A stretch of DNA of 64,000 nucleotides. Source: Chryseobacterium glaciei (lineage in GTDB: Bacteria; Bacteroidota; Bacteroidia; Flavobacteriales; Weeksellaceae). The stretch is from contig NZ_CP015199.1 of assembly GCF_001648155.1 (NCBI RefSeq), positions 3,481,001 to 3,545,000 of the forward strand, read 5' to 3'. Under the pieces are notes generated by a model that was not told where the DNA came from, did no database searches, and saw only the letters and a program-made list of their open reading frames with translations. Below, piece after piece: positions 43,329 through 50,045 of this stretch. Position 1 is the first letter of the stretch. Every line of letters begins with the position of its first letter. Both the position numbers and the translations under genes were made by a program.

Positions 43329-43672
43329 TTTGCAGTATCAAAAGGGTTTTGGTCTGCCTTCATGAACACGCTTCCCATACGTTTATATTTGAGAGATTTA
43401 CCTTTCACGCACAAATCATAAAGCCCGTTTCCTTTTTGTTCTGAAATGCGTAAGAAAATAACATCGCTTTCGATGCAGTCATTATCTATTGCAACATGTT
43501 TTCTAAGGTCAGAAATAGTTGCATCTACTTTTTTCAAAAAAGATTGGATTTTCTTATCTGGTGCAGGTTCTTGATAGTTTGAGGGAAGATCGCACTTCTT
43601 GTCTTTCTGTGTTTCCTGTGCGAAATAAAGTGTTGGCAACGCTAGTGCAAGAGTAAATAGTAATTTTTTCAT
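43325..43672 (-). CDS. Small secreted protein, 115 aa
   Basis: Signal peptide MKKLLFTLALALPTLYFAQ, then a cysteine-containing mature part (KKCDLPSNYQEPAPDKKIQSFLKKVDATISDLRKHVAIDNDCIESDVIFLRIS ends before EQKGNGLYDLCVKGKSLKYKRMG). It resembles small periplasmic proteins with a few disulphides but matches no family recognised here. It lies 5 bases downstream of the 137-aa membrane protein and is coupled to the 66-aa gene, so the three form a compact envelope-protein operon in front of vgrG. Confidence 0.7.
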   Translation of the reverse strand: MKKLLFTLALALPTLYFAQETQKDKKCDLPSNYQEPAPDKKIQSFLKKVDATISDLRKHVAIDNDCIESDVIFLRISEQKGNGLYDLCVKGKSLKYKRMGSVFMKADQNPFDTAK

Positions 43673-43677
43673 TGTAA

Positions 43678-44091
43678 TTATTTTTGATTGTTAATAGTTG
43701 TTGAATTGTTACTCTTAGAAAATAATCTTTTATAGATGTAAATAAGTAAGACAATAATGAGTGGGAGAATTACATATATGATATATTCCTGATGGTCGTA
43801 ATAGCCCCAAAGTCCGATAAATCCGTCATAAACATAACTTCCTTTGTAAGTTTTATAGCTGAAGCTATGGAAAGGGTAAAAATGAGATGCAGGCGAATAA
43901 TTGGTATCACATAAAGGACAGGAAATGTAATCGGGAGTGATTAGGTAATATTCTTCATATATTACAATTCCTTCACCCCTAAGGGTGTTTGTGTACAATG
44001 GATGCCAATTTGTAAGATAGCTTACATATCCAATTGTATTGAATATGATCCAAAAGAATAAGAACTTTTGTTGTTTGATGCTTAATATCAT
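43678..44091 (-). CDS. Small membrane protein with a two-cysteine periplasmic loop, 137 aa
   Basis: Two hydrophobic helices (about 10-27, FLFFWIIFNTIGYVSYLT, and 103-122, EYIIYVILPLIIVLLIYIY) flank a loop containing YISCPLCDTNYSPASHFYPFHSF, a C-x2-C motif beside aromatic and histidine residues that may bind a metal or form a disulphide. It heads the three-gene envelope operon that leads into vgrG. Not recognised as a known family; a T6SS accessory or immunity role is possible from context. Confidence 0.7.
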   Translation of the reverse strand: MILSIKQQKFLFFWIIFNTIGYVSYLTNWHPLYTNTLRGEGIVIYEEYYLITPDYISCPLCDTNYSPASHFYPFHSFSYKTYKGSYVYDGFIGLWGYYDHQEYIIYVILPLIIVLLIYIYKRLFSKSNNSTTINNQK

Positions 44092-44423
44092 TGTTTCTAT
44101 TTTGTTTGATTTTGGGCAACAAAAAAGTGAGTAACAAGTATTCTCGCAATGTTAAACAGGCTCTGCAAAGCCTAAGCACAATTACGGAAACCGCTACTCA
44201 CCATAGGCAAGTGCGATAACCATTTTTGTAATTGTGCTTTTGAGAATGTTGCAGATTCGTTTAACAATACAAAAAAAGTTTTCACTTTTTTATCGTCGAT
44301 GTCTTCTAAAAAGCTATAAAGCTTTTTAGATAAATTTTTCTATATCAATAATTAAACCATTTTAGTTGTTTATAGTTTGCAAAAATGATGAAAAAAATCA
44401 ATATTCTGAAACTGATTTTGTGT
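44092..44423. ncRNA. Highly structured intergenic region, possible small RNA
   Basis: No protein gene was seen. AAGCACAATTAC (44174-44185) and GTAATTGTGCTT (44228-44239) form a perfect 12-bp inverted repeat; TGTTAAAC (44150-44157) / GTTTAACA (44259-44266) encloses it, and GTGAGTA (44128) / TACTCAC (44195) gives an alternative stem. The segment is richer in G and C than its surroundings. 44306-44329 is a perfect 10-bp-arm hairpin (CTAAAAAGCT-ATAA-AGCTTTTTAG). It could be an RNA, an attenuator, or a recombination site. Confidence 0.4.
44306..44329. terminator. Terminator-like hairpin
   Basis: CTAAAAAGCT (44306-44315) and AGCTTTTTAG (44320-44329) are perfectly complementary around ATAA. It lies past the HEPN-like gene (minus strand, ending at 44424) and probably ends that operon. 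Confidence 0.65.
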
Positions 44424-44927
44424 TTATATTAATTTTTTCTGTTGAAGTGAAGTCATGAAAAAATCGAAATCATCACTCCATTGTTTTATTTCGTCTTCTA
44501 AACTATCTCTATTAGCAACATATTTTAAAGCTAATAAGTAAGTAAACCCCTTGAAAAAACTTTCAAGCTTAGTAGAGTGTCTCCCAAAATCATAACAAAA
44601 TTTAACAGCTTCTTCTCCTGCTGACTTATTATTTAAATATGTAGCCCAAAAATTGTGTGCGAGTAAATTTCTTTTCTTTAGATAAGAATTTAATTCGTCT
44701 TCAATGATTAATTTTGGATTAAGTTTTAATATCCTAAAAATCTCTCCAAGTGTTTTCTTTCCTTTGGATTTTGAAGCTGATTCAAGAAATTCTGATGTGG
44801 TTAAGCCATAAAAGTCATTGTCAAATTCTACAAGATATTCAAGAAGTTTACTTGAAATAAATTCAACTCTCTGTGCTGAAACTAATGCCATTCCCATTCT
44901 TGAATAAACAAAATCTACATCTGTCAT
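44424..44927 (-). CDS. HEPN-like protein (candidate RNase), 167 aa
   Basis: This all-helical protein contains RNLLAH at residues 86-91, the R-x4-H signature of HEPN RNases, in the context LKKRNLLAHNFWATYL typical of the family. The upstream helix GMALVSAQRVEFISSKLLEYL and the downstream helices also fit the HEPN four-helix bundle. HEPN proteins are often toxins or abortive-infection effectors that cut RNA. It follows its partner gene with a 4-base gap on the same strand, as toxin-antitoxin and abortive-infection pairs do. Activity is inferred from the motif. Confidence 0.65.
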   Translation of the reverse strand: MTDVDFVYSRMGMALVSAQRVEFISSKLLEYLVEFDNDFYGLTTSEFLESASKSKGKKTLGEIFRILKLNPKLIIEDELNSYLKKRNLLAHNFWATYLNNKSAGEEAVKFCYDFGRHSTKLESFFKGFTYLLALKYVANRDSLEDEIKQWSDDFDFFMTSLQQKKLI

Positions 44928-44931
44928 AATA

Positions 44932-45507
44932 CTAATTATTTTTTCTTCTTTTTAAAATATATTCCTGTAATGACTCTGTTTCCCATTCCTCATTTTTTGA
45001 AGAAAATCTAGCATAAGATGTATGCTCATATTTTTCATTCGGTTTTTGTTCCTTCAAAAACTCCAACATTTTATCAAGCGATTTATCAATAAGTTCATCA
45101 CTTAACTCTCCGCTCAGCTCAAAATTATAAGTTGTATTATCATCTAAAATAGCATTGATTCCAAATTTAATGGGCTTCTTTATTACATCATCTTTTGTAA
45201 TTTGACTGTATTCCTTATTTTTAAGTTTGTCTCTTGTATAGATAAAAATTGCTTTTAACGATTCCCATACTACATTTTTTCCAATATGTTGAATCGTCTC
45301 TCGCAAAAAGATGGAAGATAAGGATAGGGTATAAAATGCTTCAAGCGAAAAGTCTGTAAGAGAATTTGTAATTTGTCCGTTATAGCTGATATGTTTAAAG
45401 TCAACGTCTAAATTATCAAACTGCTCTTCAATGAACTTTAAATCATTTTCATCTAACCCTCCTAAATACCTAAGTAGCAATTTGTTGTTTAATGTGTTTT
45501 CTGACAT
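44932..45507 (-). CDS. Hypothetical partner of the HEPN-like protein, 191 aa
   Basis: This soluble protein (MSENTLNNKLLLRYLGGLDENDLKF ...) has a C-terminal acidic and helical part ending LQEYILKRRKNN. ATG 45507 is chosen because a minus-strand -7 box TATATTTG (plus 45529-45536) overlaps the longer alternative start at 45531. It was not recognised. Position directly before a HEPN-type gene suggests an antitoxin or sensor role. The regular helix with ETIQHIGKNVVWESLKAIFIYTRDKLKN may be membrane-proximal but is not a clear transmembrane helix. Confidence 0.6.
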   Translation of the reverse strand: MSENTLNNKLLLRYLGGLDENDLKFIEEQFDNLDVDFKHISYNGQITNSLTDFSLEAFYTLSLSSIFLRETIQHIGKNVVWESLKAIFIYTRDKLKNKEYSQITKDDVIKKPIKFGINAILDDNTTYNFELSGELSDELIDKSLDKMLEFLKEQKPNEKYEHTSYARFSSKNEEWETESLQEYILKRRKNN

Positions 45508-45881
45508 TCTATTTTTTTTCAATATTTTCAAATATACTTAATATATCTCCAATTAAGAGGTATCTAAGCAAAAGTACCCCGCCATAGGGCAAGTTTTCGA
45601 TAGTACCCCCACCTCTTTAAAGTCGGTCAAAAGTTTTCGGAGGTCTAAAAACCTCAACACTTTTTTTGAACATTTTTAGACTACAATCCAAAGTTAGAAC
45701 GGGTTTGAGAGAATTTTTTACAGGTTTAAAATATTTCTTCTGTTTCATTCAAAAGTACCCTAAAATTCACACACTTGGCACGGTTTTCGAGTAATAAAAA
45801 CCAACAAAAAACCCCATCAATACTACTAATATTGAATGGGGAAGTGTAAAAAATTCTAACGCTAATTAAAACTTATCTACA
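45508..45881. other. Intergenic region with repeated CAAAAGTACCC / GTTTTCGA blocks
   Basis: Two direct copies of a two-part unit are seen: CAAAAGTACCC (45570) followed by AGTTTTCGATAGTA (about 45591), and CAAAAGTACCC (45750) followed by GGTTTTCGAGTAATA (about 45782). A third AGTTTTCGG lies near 45632. The unit resembles iterons of a replication or transfer origin. A terminator-type hairpin (45812-45841) closes the region before ardA. No gene was seen. Confidence 0.5.
45812..45841. terminator. Hairpin before ardA
   Basis: CCCCATCAATA (45812-45822) pairs with TATTGAATGGGG (45830-45841) with one mismatch or bulge. It could be a terminator or, on single-stranded DNA, part of an origin. Confidence 0.6.
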
Positions 45882-46424
45882 ATGACAAAGTTACAAAATT
45901 GTTTGGAGGACTTCCAAATCTATGTTGGTACTTACTTTAAGTACAATTCAGGGAGCATTTATGGCTCATGGCTGAAATTATCAGATTATTCAAACTATGA
46001 CGAGCTTTTACAGGCTATGCAGAAACTACACCAAGATGAAGAGGAGCCTGAATTTATGCTTCAGGACTACGAATGCAGTCAGTTCTTTATCAAGCAAAAG
46101 CTAATCAGCGAAAGTCATCTTTCAGTTGACATTTACGAAATAGCCGAACAAATCAACAATTCAGATTATGATTTCGAGGTTATAGAAGCCTATGCAGAGT
46201 GCATGAGTTATTATCATGAGGACGTAAGCGACCTATTAGAGAGCCTTTCAGATTCTTATTATGGCGAGTACAGTTCAGACGAATATTTTGCACAGACTAC
46301 TTTAGAACAGGACGGCTCAATACCTGAAAGCCTTCCGTCTTACATTTACATTGATTGGGAAGCAACAGCCAGACATTTGATGTATGATTATATGAGTTCT
46401 AACGGGTATTATTTCAGAAACTAA
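45882..46424 (+). CDS. ardA: Antirestriction protein ArdA
   Basis: This 180-aa, very acidic protein mimics B-form DNA and inhibits type I restriction enzymes. The N-terminal block QIYVGTYFKYNSGSIYGSWLKLSDYSNYDELLQAMQKLHQDEEEPEFMLQDYE is unmistakable for ArdA, and the middle DVSDLLESLSDSYYGEYSSDEYF and end SYIYIDWEATARHLMYDYM match the family too. ArdA genes are carried by mobile elements and expressed early after entry into a new host. That supports horizontal mobility of the island. It is followed by the serine recombinase 60 bases away. Confidence 0.93.
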   Translation: MTKLQNCLEDFQIYVGTYFKYNSGSIYGSWLKLSDYSNYDELLQAMQKLHQDEEEPEFMLQDYECSQFFIKQKLISESHLSVDIYEIAEQINNSDYDFEVIEAYAECMSYYHEDVSDLLESLSDSYYGEYSSDEYFAQTTLEQDGSIPESLPSYIYIDWEATARHLMYDYMSSNGYYFRN

Positions 46425-46484
46425 TTACAACAAGAATCTTTGCACCTTGCTTAAATGCAGGGTGCTTTATAATATTTTAAAATT

Positions 46485-47084
46485 ATGAAAGCACGATATA
46501 TTAGAGTTTCCACAGGTGCACAAAACATTGCAAGACAAGAGGAACGACAAGCAGTAGGTGAAAGAGTATTTACTGATATTGTTAGTGGTTCTACTCCCTT
46601 TAAGGATAGGGAACATGGGAAGGAACTTATAAAAGCTATTGAGGACGGAGGAATTAATTACGTTTCTGTGAGTTCTATTGACAGGTTAGGACGTAATCTG
46701 TACGACATATTAACAACTCTGGAATTTTTCAAAGAAAAGAGCGTTATTCTCAAAGTGGATAATCTCGGAATAGAAAGTCTAATCAAAGGCAAAGAAAATC
46801 AAGCCTTCAAACTTATCATTTCTGTTATGGCTAACATTGCAGAAATGGAGCGAGAAACGATTTTAGAACGACAGCGAGAGGGAATTGCACTTGCAAAGGC
46901 TCGTGGAACTTACAAAGGACGTGAGAAAGGTTCTATGGAAAGTATAGAAGATTTCCTTTTCAAGTATAAAGAGGTGATTAAGAGCCTAAAGAAAGGAAAT
47001 TCAATCCGAGACACTGCAAAAATTTGCTCGGTCAGCATTGGAACTGTTCAGAAAGTTAAAAATGCTATAAGTAGTTCAGTATAA
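46485..47084 (+). CDS. Serine recombinase (resolvase/invertase type)
   Basis: This 199-aa enzyme has the nucleophile S9 in YIRVSTGAQN, the catalytic arginine region SSIDRLGRN, and a C-terminal helix-turn-helix (about 155-195, VIKSLKKGNSIRDTAKICSVSIGTVQKVKNAI) typical of resolvases. It probably resolves dimers of the element or inverts a segment. Having both a tyrosine integrase at the left end and a serine recombinase at the right end is a feature shared by some larger mobile elements. Confidence 0.92.
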   Translation: MKARYIRVSTGAQNIARQEERQAVGERVFTDIVSGSTPFKDREHGKELIKAIEDGGINYVSVSSIDRLGRNLYDILTTLEFFKEKSVILKVDNLGIESLIKGKENQAFKLIISVMANIAEMERETILERQREGIALAKARGTYKGREKGSMESIEDFLFKYKEVIKSLKKGNSIRDTAKICSVSIGTVQKVKNAISSSV

Positions 47085-47114
47085 TTATTATTTTTGAAAA
47101 AAAATATTTAATAG

Positions 47115-47882
47115 ATGAAATTACATGAACATTACAGCAGTTTTTTAGGAGAGGATAATATTTATAAAAATATTAGCACAATTAAAAGAAACACCACTTT
47201 TGATTTAGTGGTTTTGATTCTGATTGTAGTAACAATGGGCATAGGTGTATATTTTTTTACTGAAGATACTGTAAAAAATAAAACACCTTTGTCAGAAACA
47301 TATTATAGATGGCATTTTATATTAATGGTTAGTTCCTTTGTTTTTTGTTATGGATTTATTTTTTATGAAAGAGTAAGACTTTTTAAAAATATTAAACAAA
47401 AAGTAGGAAAATTTAAACAGAATATGCTTGAAGTAATTTTATTCGGAATAGATTGGGATTCAAAAATTTTAAAATATTATTGGTTTGAAAAGCTTCACGC
47501 ATCTAATAGAGAATTGGAAACTTGGAAACTTGAGTTTTTCAAAATCCAAAATGATAAAGACTTAGCCACTAGTACAGCTCCAAAATTTCCCATTAATCTA
47601 TCTGAGGTTATTTCAATTGTTGTTATACTTGTTTCTGTTTTAAATTTTATATCATTTGCTGTTGGGGCAGAAGAAGGAAGGCAACAAAAATTAATTGTTC
47701 TCCAAACATTCCTGCTTGTTAGTCCAATTTTTTTTCCTATTATAATGTTTATTAGAAATAGTTTCAATGAGAAGAAGAACAACTACAAAAATATGCAAAA
47801 CTATTCTTTGGCATTAGGGTATGTTTTAGATAAGAGAAGGATAGAGAATGGTTCTCAACAAGAAAACCTATCCGAAGAATAG
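47115..47882 (+). CDS. Hypothetical four-helix membrane protein, 255 aa
   Basis: Four hydrophobic helices are visible: about 30-48 (LVVLILIVVTMGIGVYFF), 70-88 (ILMVSSFVFCYGFIFYE), 163-185 (EVISIVVILVSVLNFISFAVG) and 196-215 (IVLQTFLLVSPIFFPIIMFI). A soluble middle part (about 90-160) contains the aromatic ILKYYWFEKLHASNRELETWK. It has no recognised family. It starts 30 bases after the recombinase and is the last gene before the right end. Some phage-defence effectors are membrane proteins with a similar layout, but nothing here proves it. Confidence 0.7.
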   Translation: MKLHEHYSSFLGEDNIYKNISTIKRNTTFDLVVLILIVVTMGIGVYFFTEDTVKNKTPLSETYYRWHFILMVSSFVFCYGFIFYERVRLFKNIKQKVGKFKQNMLEVILFGIDWDSKILKYYWFEKLHASNRELETWKLEFFKIQNDKDLATSTAPKFPINLSEVISIVVILVSVLNFISFAVGAEEGRQQKLIVLQTFLLVSPIFFPIIMFIRNSFNEKKNNYKNMQNYSLALGYVLDKRRIENGSQQENLSEE

Positions 47883-48159
47883 AAATTGCTCCTTAAATGA
47901 GAAAACCCAAGGGTTCACCGCTCAAAGAAGATATAATTTTCACTATCAATAAATCAGAAAGTGCATGAAATGGGATGATTTACCCCTTTAGATATATCGA
48001 CCTCCTTATTATTTCTATATACCTAATATGGTACTTTTACCATGATGAAATTCTAGGAAATATTTTATGGAAATTTTGTTACAAAATTTCTAAAATAAAT
48101 TTATTTGATTCTATAATGTTACTATTGTTTATAAAACATTGATAATCAATAGTAACTAT

Positions 48160-48177
48160 TTTTGTATCGGGAAGTAA
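48160..48177 (+). other. attR of the genomic island
   Basis: TTTTGTATCGGGAAGTAA repeats the end of mnmE (31336-31353) with two substitutions, at the first A of the AAA codon and the last base of the stop codon. It still encodes FCIGK-stop in that frame, which shows that it came from another copy of an mnmE end. Confidence 0.85.
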
Positions 48178-48222
48178 CCAATGCAAAATAAAATAATATA
48201 AAATCCATAATATTTATTAGAG

Positions 48223-48246
48223 AGCTCTATTGATAGGGCTTTTTCT
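48223..48246 (+). terminator. Terminator beyond attR, probable former mnmE terminator
   Basis: AGCTCT (48223-48228) pairs with AGGGCT (48235-48240) with one G-T pair, followed by TTTTTC. It lies 46 bases after the attR copy of the stop codon, the normal place for the mnmE terminator before insertion. Confidence 0.6.
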
Positions 48247-48320
48247 TTTATGAGAATATATGGTGGTATAATATTCAACAGTAATCTATTAAGAGTAAGA
48301 AAGGCCAGTAAAATAATCAC

Positions 48321-49019
48321 TCAACAAATCAAAAGTAACCTATACTCACCATCATTTTCAATCGGAGCTCTATGAACACAAGGTAAAACCTGTTGTTCAG
48401 GATGATCTACTGCCAACCGCCAAAGATGCCCTAACCCTAAATTGATAGGCTCTGCATTGGGTTTAGGTTGATAATGCAAATCAAAATAATATTCCTTTAA
48501 GAAGGTTTCAAATTCTGCTTCTGAACCGTCGTGTAATTCTTTAAGCTTTTCTCGGATTTCAGGAATTATTATTTTTTGTTCAACCTGATGATTGGGTAGA
48601 ATATCGCTTGCAGTACCATGATAGGTACATAAAAAAGTATCCGTTCCAATGGGAGAGCGATCTATGTGATAAGAATATACATCTGTTGAAATGAAGTCGA
48701 ACTCATCATCTCTTTCGTAATTTTTAAGTAAATTGAGAGAAGGTGAGGCTCCAAAATCAGTTAATAATTGTAAATCATTTAAGATAATTTCTCTTGCAAT
48801 ATTTCCTTTTTCTGAAAGTTGTAATGCTAAAAGATCTTCAATAGAAACTTCCGTAATGTTCTCTTTTAATTGAAGTTTAGATACAATTTCTTTGAAATCC
48901 CCATTTAAATTTCTTTCCCAGCAAATTGCATTCATTTCTCCCTGAAAATCGGTATTTACAAGTTCAGAAAAAGTAGAAACTAATCCAATTTGGCTGCTGT
49001 CAGAAAACTGCTCGTTCAT
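48321..49019 (-). CDS. DUF1826-like protein, 232 aa
   Basis: The sequence contains the pattern seen in DUF1826 proteins: MNAICWERNL near residue 30, DTFLCTYHGTASDILPNHQVEQK in the middle and CVHRAPIENDGEYRLLLIC at the end. In other bacteria DUF1826 genes sit near zinc-handling genes and the conserved Cys and His residues may bind metal; the function is unproven. It is the first host gene right of the island, facing leftwards. Identification is from pattern memory. Confidence 0.6.
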   Translation of the reverse strand: MNEQFSDSSQIGLVSTFSELVNTDFQGEMNAICWERNLNGDFKEIVSKLQLKENITEVSIEDLLALQLSEKGNIAREIILNDLQLLTDFGASPSLNLLKNYERDDEFDFISTDVYSYHIDRSPIGTDTFLCTYHGTASDILPNHQVEQKIIIPEIREKLKELHDGSEAEFETFLKEYYFDLHYQPKPNAEPINLGLGHLWRLAVDHPEQQVLPCVHRAPIENDGEYRLLLIC

Positions 49020-49100
49020 ATTTTAATTTAATTGCTGAAATGTTGCAAAATTTTCACATTGGAATTAGGAAATCTTTCCAAGGCTTTTTTTTAATATAAT

Positions 49101-50045
49101 CTAGTGCAAACTAATTTTTTTCCCTTGTTCAGGGAAAATATAATGTATTTTTAACGGATTATTTTTCAATAATTCCTCTTTTATAATCTCTGGATTGTCA
49201 CCTGTTGGTTTTCTGTGGGTAACTACGATATTAAGGTTTTCAAGATTTTTTTGTCCGGTTTTTTCTTTCAACTTTTCTAATTCTTCCACTAATAAATTAG
49301 GTGTTAAATGTCCAAAAAGAGACTTTTCAGACTGATTGTTTGGGAAAGAAACTTCAATTAATATCGTGTTTAATTGTCTTTTTTTAATCAATGGAGCGAT
49401 GTCGTCCCAAATAGTATTTAATTTATCAGATTTTTCAACTCTGTCGGCTCCTGTATCTCCAAAATACAGCAAATAATGCTCGTCTTTTCTTACCAAAACA
49501 GCACTGCTTTTATAGGGATTTACATGACTTAGTTCGTAAGATTTCAAGAAAAAAGAAGTATTTGAGGCTGGAATTTCCACTCCTTCCTGCAGTTCATTAT
49601 AATGATACTTTCCGAGTATCGGTTTTTGCCCCTGATCAGCAAAATTAATCCAAGTATCATTTATAAAATAATGATTTTGAAGAATTTGAATTACTGGAGC
49701 AATAGCATAAATATCCTTTTTAGAATCAGCTGGAGAATTGATAATCAACCCGGATAAATGATCCAGATGACCATGAGAAATAAAATATCCTTTAATCTGA
49801 TCTTTTAAAACAGTTTCTGTTGTTCCAGTCAGACTTTTCAATTCAATGGCTTTTCGGATTCCTGCATTTACTGTTCCTGCATCAAGACAAAGAAACGACT
49901 TGTCATTGGGCGCTCCGACCAGATAAGCCGATAAATTATCTTCCTTTTCTCCACCATAAATACCTAATGGAATAAGGTCAAAATTTTGTGCCTGAGAAGC
50001 AATGGATAACAAAATAGCAAATAAAGAAAATCTTATTTTTTTCAT
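49101..50045 (-). CDS. Periplasmic class II cyclic-nucleotide phosphodiesterase-type metallo-beta-lactamase-fold hydrolase
   Basis: This 314-aa protein has a signal peptide (1-19, ending SQAQ) and the metal-binding motif FISHGHLDHLSGL near residues 87-99 (the HxHxDH set in its class II phosphodiesterase form), with YFGDTG (about 198) and a later VTHRKPTG supplying further ligands. The pattern ISHxHLDHxxGL with a C-terminal GHL block is that of PDEase_II (cAMP phosphodiesterase) proteins. The hydrolysed nucleotide cannot be stated. It stands alone. Confidence 0.8.
   Translation of the reverse strand: MKKIRFSLFAILLSIASQAQNFDLIPLGIYGGEKEDNLSAYLVGAPNDKSFLCLDAGTVNAGIRKAIELKSLTGTTETVLKDQIKGYFISHGHLDHLSGLIINSPADSKKDIYAIAPVIQILQNHYFINDTWINFADQGQKPILGKYHYNELQEGVEIPASNTSFFLKSYELSHVNPYKSSAVLVRKDEHYLLYFGDTGADRVEKSDKLNTIWDDIAPLIKKRQLNTILIEVSFPNNQSEKSLFGHLTPNLLVEELEKLKEKTGQKNLENLNIVVTHRKPTGDNPEIIKEELLKNNPLKIHYIFPEQGKKISLH

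Larger units (their letters stand above)
31336..48177. mobile_element. Genomic island inserted at the 3' end of mnmE (about 16.8 kb)
   Basis: The boundaries are the 18-base direct repeats at 31336-31353 and 48160-48177. The left end carries iterated GAAACA sites, an excisionase-like gene and a tyrosine integrase; the right end carries inverted repeats, a serine recombinase and ArdA. Between them lie nuclease, T6SS-effector and HEPN-type genes. The chromosomal terminator that presumably once followed mnmE now sits just beyond the right repeat (48223-48245). No relaxase, mating-pair or capsid genes were recognised, so transfer would need helper functions. The single unclear candidate for a replication or mobilisation protein is the gene at 35037. 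Confidence 0.85.
47883..48320. other. Right end of the island with inverted repeats and attR
   Basis: No gene was seen. Three perfect inverted repeats stand in order: ATGGTA-CTTT-TACCAT (48028-48043), GAAATTTTG-TTA-CAAAATTTC (48070-48090) and GTTACTATTG / CAATAGTAAC (48118-48127 and 48147-48156), the last directly against the att core at 48160. They may be recombination arm sites or a boundary feature. Sequence beyond 48178 is host chromosome. Confidence 0.6.

Noticed and set aside
43153..43341. 62-codon frame overlapping the 66-aa membrane protein
   Set aside because: The other frame has the ATGA coupling with its upstream gene and a clear membrane helix; this one is a shadow.
45508..45531. 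Longer start (45531) for the HEPN partner gene
   Set aside because: The start overlaps the minus-strand TATATTTG promoter box, so the shorter ATG at 45507 is preferred.
31354..48159. Conjugative element (ICE) interpretation
   Set aside because: No relaxase, coupling protein or Tra homologue was recognised among the genes of the island, so it is described as a non-conjugative island that may be mobilisable.
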